DNA of 64,000 bases from Polaromonas jejuensis NBRC 106434 (GTDB taxonomy: Bacteria > Pseudomonadota > Gammaproteobacteria > Burkholderiales > Burkholderiaceae_C): positions 24,426-88,425 of the forward strand of contig NZ_BCYO01000018.1 of the NCBI RefSeq assembly GCF_001598235.1. Direction: 5' to 3'. The position numbers and the translations under genes are program-made. Within the stretch, counting starts at the first letter, position 1. Every line of letters begins with the position of its first letter. Positions 25,906 to 34,568 of this stretch are shown here, piece by piece. The notes beneath the pieces were generated by a model. The model was not told where the DNA came from. It searched no databases and saw nothing but the letters and a program-made list of their open reading frames with translations.

Positions 25906-26961
25906 TTAAGCCTCCACCGTTGCCAGGTTGTTGACCTGGTCGACATGCACGCCGGCCCCGCGCAAATGGGCGACCGCCGCATTGAGCTGCTCACGCGCAC
26001 CGCGTGCAAACACCGCCAGGGTGCCAAAGGGCTTGCCCTGAATCTCGTCGACCTGGCCATGCACGATGGACAGATCGATGCCGAAGCGGCGAATCACGTC
26101 GGACAGCAGGGGCCGGTCCGACTCGTCGCCGGCAAACGCCAGGCGCAGCAACTGGCCTTCTTCGGGATGCTCGGCATTCATCAGCGTGCGAATGCGCGCC
26201 AGCACGCTGTCGGGCAGCTCCTGCGGCACGATCTCGGCAATCAGGCTGCGCGTGGTCTCGTGCTGCGGACGCGTGAACACCTCAATCACCGGGCCGCTTT
26301 CGACAATACGCCCGGCGTCAATCACCGCCACGCGGTCAGCCACCTGCTTGATCACCTGCATCTGATGCGTGATCAGCACAATCGTGAGGCCGAATTCCTT
26401 GTTGATCTGCCTGAGCAGGCCAAGAATGGAGCGTGTGGTTTCCGGGTCGAGTGCCGAGGTGGCTTCGTCAGACAGCAGCACCTTGGGCCGGTTGGCCAGC
26501 GCTCGCGCAATGCCCACCCGCTGCTTTTGGCCGCCGCTGATCTGCGCGGGATAGCGGCCTGCCAGCGCCGTCAGGCCCACCAGTTCCAGCAAAGGCTGGA
26601 CGCGGCTCTTGATTTCCTGCGCGGAAAGGCCGGCGATCTCCAGCGGCAAGGCCACGTTGTCATACACCGTGCGCGACGACAGCAGGTTGAAATGCTGGAA
26701 CACCATGCCAATGTCGCGCCGCGCGACACGCAGCGCGTCGTCATCCAGCGTGGTCAGTTCGCGCCCGCCCACCGCTACCAGCCCGGCGGTGGGCCGGTTC
26801 AGCAGGTTGATCACGCGCACCAGGGAGCTCTTGCCCGCGCCGCTGCGACCAATGATGCCGAACACCTCGCCTGGCTGAATTTGAAGATCGACGCCCTTGA
26901 GCGCCTCGACCGGGCCTGCAGGACCCTTGTATGTTTGGAAAATACCCTTGAGCTCGATCAT
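25906..26961 (-). CDS. metN: Methionine ABC transporter ATPase MetN
   Basis: This 351-residue ATPase has Walker [10 protein letters not shown], signature [15 protein letters not shown] and Walker [16 protein letters not shown]-terminal NIL domain (about 265-345) binds methionine and inhibits transport when the internal pool is full. First gene of metNIQ. Upstream, 27046-27062 carries a 17-bp motif shared with the peroxiredoxin promoter; no SAM riboswitch is recognisable. Confidence 0.95.
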   Translation of the reverse strand: MIELKGIFQTYKGPAGPVEALKGVDLQIQPGEVFGIIGRSGAGKSSLVRVINLLNRPTAGLVAVGGRELTTLDDDALRVARRDIGMVFQHFNLLSSRTVYDNVALPLEIAGLSAQEIKSRVQPLLELVGLTALAGRYPAQISGGQKQRVGIARALANRPKVLLSDEATSALDPETTRSILGLLRQINKEFGLTIVLITHQMQVIKQVADRVAVIDAGRIVESGPVIEVFTRPQHETTRSLIAEIVPQELPDSVLARIRTLMNAEHPEEGQLLRLAFAGDESDRPLLSDVIRRFGIDLSIVHGQVDEIQGKPFGTLAVFARGAREQLNAAVAHLRGAGVHVDQVNNLATVEA

Positions 26962-27045
26962 GTAAACCGCTTATGGCCTCTCGTTTTTTGTGGAAACGTA
27001 TTGGGCTCTTTTTTGAACAAGGTGTGAATTTAAAGGAAATCAAAC

Positions 27046-27062
27046 AAAACTCAAAAGAATAT
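27046..27062 (-). promoter_or_regulatory. Shared sulfur-gene promoter motif upstream of metN
   Basis: Minus-strand ATATTCTTTTGAGTTTT is identical to the motif at 12181-12197 upstream of the LsfA-like peroxiredoxin. A related TGAGTTTTTATTC lies upstream of the second sulfate-binding protein. It is 85-101 bases before the metN start. A CysB-family regulator is a reasonable guess for what binds it. Confidence 0.4.
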
Positions 27063-27171
27063 TAAATAGGCTGATTAGATGATTTTGTGATTAATCAATG
27101 CCTGGCCAGCCCCAAGCCTCATGATTTTCGCCGTGTTGCCATGTTTTCGGGGGATGAGGGAAAATTGCCGC

Positions 27172-27594
27172 ATGAAGCCACGCATCACAGTGATCACGAT
27201 TGGCGTTGATGATCTGGAAAGGTCACTCCGGTTTTACCGCGACGGCCTGGGGTTCCCGACCCAAGGCATCGTGGGCACTGAGTTTGAGCATGGCGCCGTG
27301 GCCTTTTTTGAATTGCAGGCGGGCCTGAAGCTGGCCATCTGGCCGCGCAAGGAGATTGCCCATGACGCCGGCATCGCGCCCAGGAACCTGAGCCCTACCG
27401 AATTCACGCTCGGGCACAACGTGGCCTCGAAAGCCGAGGTGGACGCCGTCATGCAACAGGCCAGAACGGCCGGTGCCGCGATCGTCAAGGAGGCTCACGA
27501 TACCTTCTGGGGCGGCTACGCCGGCTACTTTCAAGACCCTGACCGGCATCTGTGGGAGGTCGTGTGGAATCCTCAGTGGACCGTGCAGGAGTGA
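27172..27594 (+). CDS. VOC family (glyoxalase/bleomycin resistance) protein
   Basis: This is a 140-residue vicinal-oxygen-chelate protein with two beta-alpha-beta-beta-beta modules: ITVITIGVDDLERSLRFYRDGLGF in the first half (given here as the family-defining start) and GGYAGYFQDPDRHLWEVVWNP in the second. The C-terminal Glu of the metal site (LWEVVW) is kept, but the N-terminal His found in glyoxalase I is not obvious. The substrate is unknown. The gene stands alone, divergent from metN. Confidence 0.87.
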   Translation: MKPRITVITIGVDDLERSLRFYRDGLGFPTQGIVGTEFEHGAVAFFELQAGLKLAIWPRKEIAHDAGIAPRNLSPTEFTLGHNVASKAEVDAVMQQARTAGAAIVKEAHDTFWGGYAGYFQDPDRHLWEVVWNPQWTVQE

Positions 27595-27733
27595 GGCGTA
27601 GCGATCGCTCCAAACCGACCGCGCGCGCCATTTCGGCTGACCCGAAGCAACGCTGACGCGCATGGCCGGCAACACAGTGAGTTCCCCAAAGCACAAAGGC
27701 GGCGCTATTCGCCGGGGTATGGATCCTGCCGGT

Positions 27734-28171
27734 CTATGCCGCGCTGGCGCTGCGCAGCTGTGGGCTCAACAGGGGATGTGCGCGATGAGACATCAGGGCT
27801 TTGGACGAAGAATGCACAGGCCCGGCTGCCCCAAGCGGCAAGCCTGCAGGGCGACTTTCTGCAAACTCTGGCAGGTACACGGCCAGTTCGTCGAAGTTGG
27901 CCACTATCCATGGACATACCCAATGGCGAACCCAGCGGCTCAGTGCAATTCTCGGGTCACCCATCCGAAGGCTGTCTACAAACCGCGGCTTGCTGAATGA
28001 GCGCGCCACACACCGCTCCACCAGCGGCGTAGCCTCATCGGCGATCCAGTCCAGGAACGCAGGTGACATCCTGAGACAACTCGCCTTCACAAGATCAATC
28101 ACCAGATTGTCTAGCGCGCCAATGGCAATGATGGAAGCTTCCTTGGCGGAAATGGGGTGGGTGCGAATCAT
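27734..28171 (-). CDS. Hypothetical protein
   Basis: This is a 145-residue protein I do not recognise. It has an even amphipathic composition to about residue 115 (ASIIAIGALDNLVIDLVK, WVRHWVCPWIVANFDELAVY), which looks like a folded helical domain, then a Ser/Ala-rich tail. There is no signal peptide. A further minus-strand frame stops at 28168, overlapping this start as ATGA. It encodes SLVQDKRSFRHFPAPAF and may be a real upstream gene or a remnant. The region 27595-28332 is less GC-rich and more disordered in coding terms than its surroundings. Confidence 0.45.
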   Translation of the reverse strand: MIRTHPISAKEASIIAIGALDNLVIDLVKASCLRMSPAFLDWIADEATPLVERCVARSFSKPRFVDSLRMGDPRIALSRWVRHWVCPWIVANFDELAVYLPEFAESRPAGLPLGAAGPVHSSSKALMSHRAHPLLSPQLRSASAA

Positions 28172-28332
28172 GGTGCGTTAAAAGCTGGCGCAGGAAAATG
28201 CCGGAAAGAACGCTTATCCTGCACGAGCGACATGACACCTTCATGTCGCTCGACCCGCCGGCTCATCTCGTGAAAAACGGCCCACGCGGCCCCATGCCTT
28301 GCCTGAACCACCCCAAGCAGTGAAAATAACTC

Positions 28333-29811
28333 ATGCCGGCCAATGTGCAATGCCCCTGCGATGAAGGAATCATCAAGGCACAGCCCGCCTGCACCGGGCC
28401 GCCAACGCCCCGAAAAGGCCATGCCCTGGCCGCCACCATCCTCGGCTCTTCCATGGCCTTTATTGACGGCTCGGTCGTCAACATCGCCCTGCCCGCCATC
28501 CAGCGCGACTTTGCCGGCAGCGCAGGCGCCAACCTGGCCGCCATGCAGTGGGTGATCAATGCCTACCTGCTGGCGCTGGGATCCCTGTTGCTGGTGGGCG
28601 GCTCACTCGGCGACCGGTACGGGCGGCGAACCATTTTCATCATCGGCATTGCCATCTTTACCACCGCCTCTGCGGCCTGCGGGCTGGCCTCCGGCACGCA
28701 GGCACTGATTGCCATGCGGGCGCTGCAGGGCGTGGGCGCGGCCTTGCTGGTGCCAGCCAGCCTGGCCATCATTGGCAACGTCTTCGAGGGCGAAGCGCGT
28801 GGCAAGGCGATCGGCACCTGGGCGGCGTGGGCGGCCATCACGGGGGCGGCGGGGCCGGTGCTGGGCGGCTGGCTGGTGGATGCCGTGTCGTGGCGTGCCA
28901 TCTTTTTCCTCAATGTGCCCCTGGCAGTGGCCACCATCTGGCTGGCCGTCTATGCGGTGCCTGACAGCCGCGACCCGGATGCGCCGCGGCATTTCGATTG
29001 GCTGGGTGTGCTGCTGGTGGCCGTTGGCCTGGGCACCCTGACCTATGGGCTGACGCTGGCGCCCGGGCGTGGATGGGGCCACGCGAGCGTGCTGTGGCCC
29101 ATGGTGTGCGGCGTCGCCGCGCTGGCGGCTTTTGGCGTGGCGCAGGCGCGGGTGCATGCGCCCATGATGCCCCCGGCTCTTTTCAAGTCGCGCGATTTTG
29201 TGGGGGCCAACCTGCTGACATTGCTGCTTTACTTTGCACTGGCCGGTGTGCTGTTTTTCCTGCCCTTTGTGCTGATCCGCGCCTTCAGTTATTCGGCTAC
29301 CGCAGCGGGCGCCACGCTGCTGCCTTTTTCCATCATTTTGGGTTTGCTGTCATCAACGGCCGGCAAGGCCATGCATCGCTTTGGCGCCAGGTTCATGCTC
29401 ACCTGGGGCCCGGTGATCGCAGCGGCTGGCCTGGCGCTGATGGCGCTGCCGAGCGTGGGGTGGTCGTATTGGGCGGGTTTTTTTCCTGCCATGGTGGTGC
29501 TGGGCCTGGGCATGACGATTGCTGTGGCGCCGCTCACCACCACCGTGATGAACGCCGTGCCTTCGTCGCATGCCGGCATTGCTTCGGGCGTGAACAATGC
29601 AGTGGCGCGCGTGGCGAGTTTGCTGGCCGTGGCCATGTTGGGCGTGGTCTTTTCCCTGGCGTTGGGCGGGCAGATGCAAGGCGCTTCGGCCGAGGCGCTG
29701 ATCAGGGCGTTTCGCTTCGTGGTGTTTGCCGCGGCGCTGTGTGCGCTGGGTGCGGCCGCCTGCGGCGCCCTGTTCCTGAGGCCTGCGCTCGCACCAGAGA
29801 GCCGGCCCTGA
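28333..29811 (+). CDS. MFS transporter, DHA2 (EmrB/QacA) family
   Basis: This 492-residue inner-membrane exporter has about 14 membrane segments. Motif A-like GGSLGDRYGRRTIF follows the second helix, motif C (GPVLGGWLV) is near helix 5, and SSMAFIDGSVVNIALPAIQ marks the DHA2 family's first helix. Members export drugs and other amphipathic compounds with protons. No membrane-fusion partner or regulator is adjacent, so the substrate is open. Confidence 0.9.
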   Translation: MPANVQCPCDEGIIKAQPACTGPPTPRKGHALAATILGSSMAFIDGSVVNIALPAIQRDFAGSAGANLAAMQWVINAYLLALGSLLLVGGSLGDRYGRRTIFIIGIAIFTTASAACGLASGTQALIAMRALQGVGAALLVPASLAIIGNVFEGEARGKAIGTWAAWAAITGAAGPVLGGWLVDAVSWRAIFFLNVPLAVATIWLAVYAVPDSRDPDAPRHFDWLGVLLVAVGLGTLTYGLTLAPGRGWGHASVLWPMVCGVAALAAFGVAQARVHAPMMPPALFKSRDFVGANLLTLLLYFALAGVLFFLPFVLIRAFSYSATAAGATLLPFSIILGLLSSTAGKAMHRFGARFMLTWGPVIAAAGLALMALPSVGWSYWAGFFPAMVVLGLGMTIAVAPLTTTVMNAVPSSHAGIASGVNNAVARVASLLAVAMLGVVFSLALGGQMQGASAEALIRAFRFVVFAAALCALGAAACGALFLRPALAPESRP

Positions 29812-29987
29812 GCCGTCATGGCCGGCGACAAGGCCTGGGCTTAAAATTGCGGGTCCGGGCGGCAGCGCATCGCCCCGCATTTATTCCCTCCGACGCGTTC
29901 CCCGGCGCGCCTCGACCCGCACCCTGCCCCGCCAGCCGCCTTGAAAGCCGGCTGACGTTCGCACTTCACCCGCCTAAAGTTCTGCTC

Positions 29988-31265
29988 ATGCCATTTTCTT
30001 CACTGGGTATTTCGTCCGCGCTCTTGCCCGCCCTGCTCCGCGCCCTGGCCGAAAAAGGCTATCTGGCGCCGACAGCCATTCAGGCGGCGGCGATTCCCGC
30101 CATCTTGCAGGGGCGCGACCTGGTCGCTTCGGCCCAGACCGGCTCAGGAAAAACCGCGGCGTTCTCTCTGCCCTTGCTGCAGCAACTTGCCAATGCGCCT
30201 GCCGGCACGCCACGGCGCGTGCGCGGGCTGATTCTCGTGCCCACACGCGAGCTGGCGGCGCAGGTGGGCGAATCCATCGTCAGCCTGGGCAAATACCTGC
30301 CGCACCGGATCAAGGTGGCGGTGGTATTTGGCGGGGTATCCATCAACCCGCAAATGATGAACCTGCGCGGCGGCGCCGACATCGTGGTGGCCACGCCGGG
30401 CCGCCTGCTGGACCTGGTTGAGCACAACGCGCTGAGTCTTGCCGCAGTCAGCACGCTGGTGCTGGACGAAGCCGATCGCCTGCTCGACATGGGCTTTGGC
30501 GAGGAACTGGGCCGCATCCTGAAACTGCTGCCGCCCAAGCGCCAGAACCTTTTTTTCTCGGCCACCTTTCCGCCGGCCATCGAGGCGCTGGCCCAAAGCC
30601 TGCTGCGCGACCCCCTGCGCATTGAAGTGCAGGCGACGCCCGAGGCCAAGCCCGACATCGCCCAGCGGGCCATTGAAGTGGATGCAAGCCGGCGCACCCA
30701 GCTGCTGCGCCATCTGGTGCAAAGCGAGCGCTGGAGCCGCGTGCTGGTGTTTGTGGCGACCAAGCACGCCGCCGAAATCGTGGCCGACAAGCTGCGCAAG
30801 GCCGACATCGAGGCCGAGCCCTTTCACGGCGAACTGAGCCAGGGCAAACGCAATCAGGTCTTGCTGGACTTCAAGGCCAGCACCGTGCAAGTGGTGGTGG
30901 CCACCGATGTGGCCGCCCGCGGCATCGACATTGCACAAATGCCGGTGGTGGTGAACTACGACCTGCCGCGCTCCGCCGTGGATTACACGCACCGCATTGG
31001 CCGCACCGGCCGCGCCGGCGAAAGCGGCCTGGCCATCAGTTTTGTGAGCGCAGGCACCGAGGCGCACTTCCGGCTGATTGAAAAGCGCCAGCATGTGAGC
31101 GTGCCGCGTGAACAGATCGCCGGATTTGAACGGCTTGAAGTGCTGGTGCCCAATCCGGCTGACCCGTCCGCCAATGGCGGCATCAAGGGCACACGCCCGA
31201 GCAAGAAAGACAAGCTGCGCGCTGCGGCCGCCGCCCTCGCGCAGGGAACGCCCCCCAAAGACTGA
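29988..31265 (+). CDS. rhlE: DEAD-box RNA helicase RhlE
   Basis: This is a 425-residue helicase. In order it has the Q motif (YLAPTAIQAAAIP), I (AQTGSGKT), Ia (PTRELAAQ), II (DEAD), III (SAT), V (ATDVAARGIDI) and VI (HRIGRTGRAG). The C-terminal tail is short and Lys-rich. RhlE proteins act in ribosome assembly and RNA decay. The frame is open far upstream, but similarity starts at the ATG at 29988, after the preceding MFS gene has ended. Confidence 0.93.
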   Translation: MPFSSLGISSALLPALLRALAEKGYLAPTAIQAAAIPAILQGRDLVASAQTGSGKTAAFSLPLLQQLANAPAGTPRRVRGLILVPTRELAAQVGESIVSLGKYLPHRIKVAVVFGGVSINPQMMNLRGGADIVVATPGRLLDLVEHNALSLAAVSTLVLDEADRLLDMGFGEELGRILKLLPPKRQNLFFSATFPPAIEALAQSLLRDPLRIEVQATPEAKPDIAQRAIEVDASRRTQLLRHLVQSERWSRVLVFVATKHAAEIVADKLRKADIEAEPFHGELSQGKRNQVLLDFKASTVQVVVATDVAARGIDIAQMPVVVNYDLPRSAVDYTHRIGRTGRAGESGLAISFVSAGTEAHFRLIEKRQHVSVPREQIAGFERLEVLVPNPADPSANGGIKGTRPSKKDKLRAAAAALAQGTPPKD

Positions 31266-31317
31266 GTGGCCTCCAAACCGGCGGCTCCGGCTGCCGGCAA
31301 GTGATGGCAGGGATGAT

Positions 31318-31650
31318 TTACTCGTCGCCGAAGTCGTCCAATGGGTTGTCCTGCGAATCACCCTGCGGCCTGGCCGTGCGATGGCCGGGCTTGCTCAGCA
31401 CTTCGACATAAAACTGAGCGCCTCCGTCTGCCAGCAGGGCGTCAATCGAGCGGATCAAATCGGCAATGGACACTGGCACAGCGCTGGCTTCGTCGACACC
31501 GGACCTGCAATCAAAGTCCCAGAAATCAACACCGGCCGGCAGGGCCTTGGCGCGTTCGCGTTTGACGTACTTGCGGATGTCGTGTTTGCTCGCTTCCAAC
31601 AGGCGATCGCGGTTCTTGCCTTCAATATTGAGCTGGTAGGTTTTTCTCAC
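31318..31650 (-). CDS. DUF6172 family protein
   Basis: This 110-residue cytoplasmic protein begins RKTYQLNIEGKNRDRLLEA, followed by IRKYVKRERAK and WDFDCRSG, the family pattern. It ends with an acidic tail (NPLDDFGDE). Function is unknown. The start is GTG with AAGGA upstream; no ATG is available. It converges on rhlE. Confidence 0.8.
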   Translation of the reverse strand: MRKTYQLNIEGKNRDRLLEASKHDIRKYVKRERAKALPAGVDFWDFDCRSGVDEASAVPVSIADLIRSIDALLADGGAQFYVEVLSKPGHRTARPQGDSQDNPLDDFGDE

Positions 31651-31929
31651 GGGTATCCTTGGTGTGTCATGTGTGTGGCGAATGCCGCCGGCAGGCGCAT
31701 CAGAATTGCGCAGCCTGATTCAGAAGCGTTCGATTATCGGTCCCGACACGGTGCCAGGCCAAACAGCCCCTTTACCGGCCAATGCGTAAGCACCGGAACT
31801 GAAGGTGGTGAGCGGGACGCTGTTTGCGCTGTTTTTCATGGGCGCGGTACTGCAGCTGCGGCGCTTGCACAGCAGGAATGCCGCGCCGGCCGGCGCACTG
31901 GCGGCTGCCCGCTGAGCGGGCGAAGAGCG
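31651..31929. other. Intergenic region with a possible gene remnant
   Basis: No clear gene is present. A plus-strand frame at 31805-31915 (36 codons from GTG) contains a hydrophobic helix GTLFALFFMGAVLQLRRLH, like the C-terminal end of a membrane protein. In-frame stops lie upstream, so it is either a tiny membrane peptide or the tail of a lost gene. Confidence 0.25.
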
Positions 31930-32478
31930 TCAGGCGGCCAATAAAACCTTGTCAATGGCCTCGTGCAGGTGCTGCAGGCCGAAGGACACATCGGTGAACA
32001 CGCCGTTGACATAAAACGCCGGTGTCCCTCGCACGCCCAGATGCTGCCCGCCCTGCATGTACTCCTGCACACGCTGCAGGTAGACATGGTCATTCATCTC
32101 GTTCTGGAAGCGCGGCAGGTTCAACCCCACCTGCCCGGCGTAATCGAGCAGGTGCTTTTCCTTGAGATGCTGCTGGTGCTCAAAAAGCAGTTCGTACATC
32201 GGCCAGAACTTGCCCTGGGCGCCGGCGGCTTCCGCCGCTTCGGCGGCCAGTTCGGCATGCGGGTGTATCTCGCGCAAGGGGAAGTGGCGAAAGACAAAAC
32301 GCAGCTGGCGGTCAAAATGGGGAAGCATGATTTTCAGCGCCGCATGGGCCTGAAAACACGAGGGGCATTCAAAGTCGCCGTACTCAATGAGTGTGACCGG
32401 GGCGGAGCCCGCGCCACGAATGTGGTCGGTGGCCTCGTCCGGCGATAGCAAACGGTCCGGGTTGGTGTGGGCGCTCAT
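31930..32478 (-). CDS. DsbA/FrnE-like cytoplasmic thioredoxin-fold protein
   Basis: This 182-residue DSBA-like domain has the redox motif CPSC in IEYGDFECPSCFQAH and the cis-Pro loop GTPAFYVNG. There is no signal peptide, so it should act in the cytoplasm, unlike classical DsbA. Helical insertion at about 85-140 (KFWPMYELLFEHQQHL). Likely a thiol oxidoreductase or a DsbA-like protein of detoxification; partner unknown. Confidence 0.88.
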   Translation of the reverse strand: MSAHTNPDRLLSPDEATDHIRGAGSAPVTLIEYGDFECPSCFQAHAALKIMLPHFDRQLRFVFRHFPLREIHPHAELAAEAAEAAGAQGKFWPMYELLFEHQQHLKEKHLLDYAGQVGLNLPRFQNEMNDHVYLQRVQEYMQGGQHLGVRGTPAFYVNGVFTDVSFGLQHLHEAIDKVLLAA

Positions 32479-32601
32479 GAGAATGACCTTTCAACAGTGC
32501 GCTAACGGCGCTTTCACGCGCCGTCCGCACAGTATGCGCCGCTGCCGCATCCTGATCAATGCGGCAGCACAGGCCATGCCCACAACCCGGCTTTGGGGCG
32601 G

Positions 32602-32850
32602 TCAGCCTGCCGCGGCGGCGTTCTCCAGCGCTTCGTCAAGCGCCTTGCAGGAGGGGGAGCACACGGCCTGGGATTTACCCAGCACCTTGCGTGTGCCCAT
32701 CAGGGAGCGGGCCCGATGTTTGCCGCACATGAAACACGACATGGTGGCGGCACCAAAAGACGTAGTAGCGGCAAACGGGGAACCCGACACCTTGGACTTG
32801 TAGCGCAGGCCGTCAGCGAGGACAGCGGTTTTGGCGTCAGCTCTTGCCAT
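32602..32850 (-). CDS. Small protein with two CxxC-type motifs
   Basis: This 82-residue protein has CFMCGKHR at about 39-46 and CSPSC at about 64-68, a four-cysteine arrangement suggestive of a zinc ribbon or redox site. The rest is Ala/Lys/Ser-rich. I do not recognise a family. The ATG has AAGGAAG upstream and lies 14 bases inside the end of the preceding gene, so the two are probably co-translated. Confidence 0.65.
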   Translation of the reverse strand: MARADAKTAVLADGLRYKSKVSGSPFAATTSFGAATMSCFMCGKHRARSLMGTRKVLGKSQAVCSPSCKALDEALENAAAAG

Positions 32851-33214
32851 GGTTTGGATCTTCCTTGGGTTGGTTGGTTGAGTGGTTCGAGGCCCGGCGC
32901 ATGGCGCGGTTCAGGGCCTCCTTGGCCTCGCGTTCTGCAGCCAGCGAGGCATCCAGCGCCGAGCGGCAAAGCCCCGCATACTGGTAGTTGACGTTTTCGT
33001 ACAGCTCGGCCGCCGCCGGATGGGTATCGAGCAAGGCGCCCAGCGCCGTACCGGGTTCGACATCGCCCAGTTCGTTGACCAGGTGCAGCACCACGGAGCG
33101 GTACTGCTCGGCACCGACCGGCTCGGTACTGCATTCAAGCCGCTCCAGCAGCTCGGCCAGCACATGCGTTACCGTCAGGTCGGTTTTGTGGGGGTGTGGT
33201 TTGATAGCGTTCAT
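32837..33214 (-). CDS. Hypothetical helical protein
   Basis: This 125-residue protein is predicted mostly helical (VTHVLAELLERLECSTEPVG, YRSVVLHLVNELGDVEPGT, ALDASLAAEREAKEALNRAM) with a hydrophilic C-terminus. No known domain is recognised. It overlaps the downstream four-cysteine protein gene by 14 bases. The start at 33214 is the first ATG compatible with the upstream repeat-bearing gap (33215-33512). Confidence 0.6.
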   Translation of the reverse strand: MNAIKPHPHKTDLTVTHVLAELLERLECSTEPVGAEQYRSVVLHLVNELGDVEPGTALGALLDTHPAAAELYENVNYQYAGLCRSALDASLAAEREAKEALNRAMRRASNHSTNQPKEDPNHGKS

Positions 33215-33316
33215 GGACAAAATTTGGGGACTCCATCCCCAAATACAAGCAGCTGGCGGGGTCTGCACCGCAGCGCCTGCCGGTGTTTTCCTAGCCCCGG
33301 CGGGCCTTAACCGCTA

Positions 33317-33370
33317 TATTTTTCATAGCTGGCAACGCTTGTCCGTCGTGGGCTGGAGCCGTATTTTACT
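33317..33370 (+). repeat. GATAGC-family dispersed repeat, copy D
   Basis: TTTTTCATAGCTGGCAACGC is followed by a variable middle, then GGGCTGGAGCCGTATTTTACT. It occupies the 298-base gap between the LysR gene and the hypothetical gene, where nothing else is seen. Confidence 0.75.
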
Positions 33371-33512
33371 GCAAAAAGCATGCCAAGGCACTATCCCGGC
33401 ATATCGAGAGGTCTTTCGCCAAAAACAAAACCGCCGCCAATCCCCCAAATACCTGCGCGAGAAGCTCTTGATTTGCCAGCCGATTCCGCGCCGACGACCC
33501 ATGCGCCCTCGC

Positions 33513-34418
33513 TCACGCGGGCAGGCCTTTCACGGCCAGATGGTTCACCAGCAGCTGCGCTGCAGCCGACAGGCCGGCTTCATCCCGAAAGCAGATGGCA
33601 AAACGGCGACTGGCCCAGGGCTCGTCCAGCGGCAGTACCCGCAGGCCATAGGTGCGCGCATAGGCCTCGGCCACTTCATGCGGCACCACGCTGATGGCCA
33701 GGTTGGCGCGCACCACCCGCAGTGCGGCCTCAAAGTTGGAGACGATGACGCGGTGCACGATGGCCTTGCCTAGCAGCGCGGCGGCACGCTGCAGCATCAC
33801 CTGCACGGCGCTGTGCACCGGCAGGCTGACATGTTCGTAGTCCAGCGTCTGCTCGAAGCGCAGGGTCTCGTGTACGGCCAGCGGGTGTGAGGGATGGACC
33901 ACGATGGCGAGGTGGTCGGTGCGGTAGCTGCGCGACTGCAGGCCCGTCAGGTCGGCGGCGTCCCAGCAGATGCCGACCGAGGCCACGCCCTCCTTGATGC
34001 CGCGAATCACGTCTGGGCTGACTCTTTCTTCCATGTTGACCTGGATGTCGTGGTGCGCCGGCGCCTGCAAAAAGGCCGCCACATCATCGGCCAGGGACTC
34101 CGCCATCACGGAAGCCGTGGCCAGGATGCGCACCTGGCCGCGCACACCCTGCGCGTAAGCGGCCATGTCGCGCTCGATGCGGTCGGCGCTGGCCAGCATG
34201 GTGCGCGCGTGCTCCAGCAGGCTCTCGCCGGCCGGCGTGGGTTCGACGCCGCGCCGCCGCCGTATCAGCAGCGGGGTTCCTACCGTGTCTTCCAGCTGCG
34301 CCAGCCGCTTGCTGATGGCCGAGCCGACGATATGGGCCTGCTCGGCGGCCCGGGCGATGCTGCGTGTCTCGCACACCGCAGCGAACAGCCTCAGGGTGGT
34401 CATGTCCAGGTCTCTCAT
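33513..34418 (-). CDS. LysR family transcriptional regulator
   Basis: This is a 301-residue LysR protein with a winged helix at 5-65 (TRSIARAAEQAHIVGSAISK) and an effector domain from about 92. The start at 34418 has AGGAG upstream. It is divergent from the HMG-CoA-lyase-like, CaiB and TctC genes, which it probably controls in response to a dicarboxylic acid or its CoA ester. The intergenic gap of 150 bases is AT-rich. Confidence 0.92.
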   Translation of the reverse strand: MRDLDMTTLRLFAAVCETRSIARAAEQAHIVGSAISKRLAQLEDTVGTPLLIRRRRGVEPTPAGESLLEHARTMLASADRIERDMAAYAQGVRGQVRILATASVMAESLADDVAAFLQAPAHHDIQVNMEERVSPDVIRGIKEGVASVGICWDAADLTGLQSRSYRTDHLAIVVHPSHPLAVHETLRFEQTLDYEHVSLPVHSAVQVMLQRAAALLGKAIVHRVIVSNFEAALRVVRANLAISVVPHEVAEAYARTYGLRVLPLDEPWASRRFAICFRDEAGLSAAAQLLVNHLAVKGLPA

Positions 34419-34568
34419 GGGCAACTCCTGCCGGGCGACTGACTCGCCTTGCCTTGCATTAGCCAACTATCCATTCCGAAATGGAACGACACTGCTTCCA
34501 AAATTGATCATTAAAAGCATTTGGGAAATTCTAAACTGAGGGCCAAATTTCAATCACGGAGACAGTCA

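Noticed and set aside
26962..27171. SAM riboswitch or S-box upstream of metN
   Set aside because: No conserved stem or S-box core was visible; the region is a short AT-rich divergent promoter.
27662..28000. Plus-strand open frame in the 27.6-28.0 kb gap
   Set aside because: No ribosome binding site, Cys/Arg-rich random composition, and overlapped by a better minus-strand frame.
31800..31930. A full membrane-protein gene in the gap before the DsbA-like gene
   Set aside because: In-frame stops limit it to 36 codons; reported only as a possible remnant.
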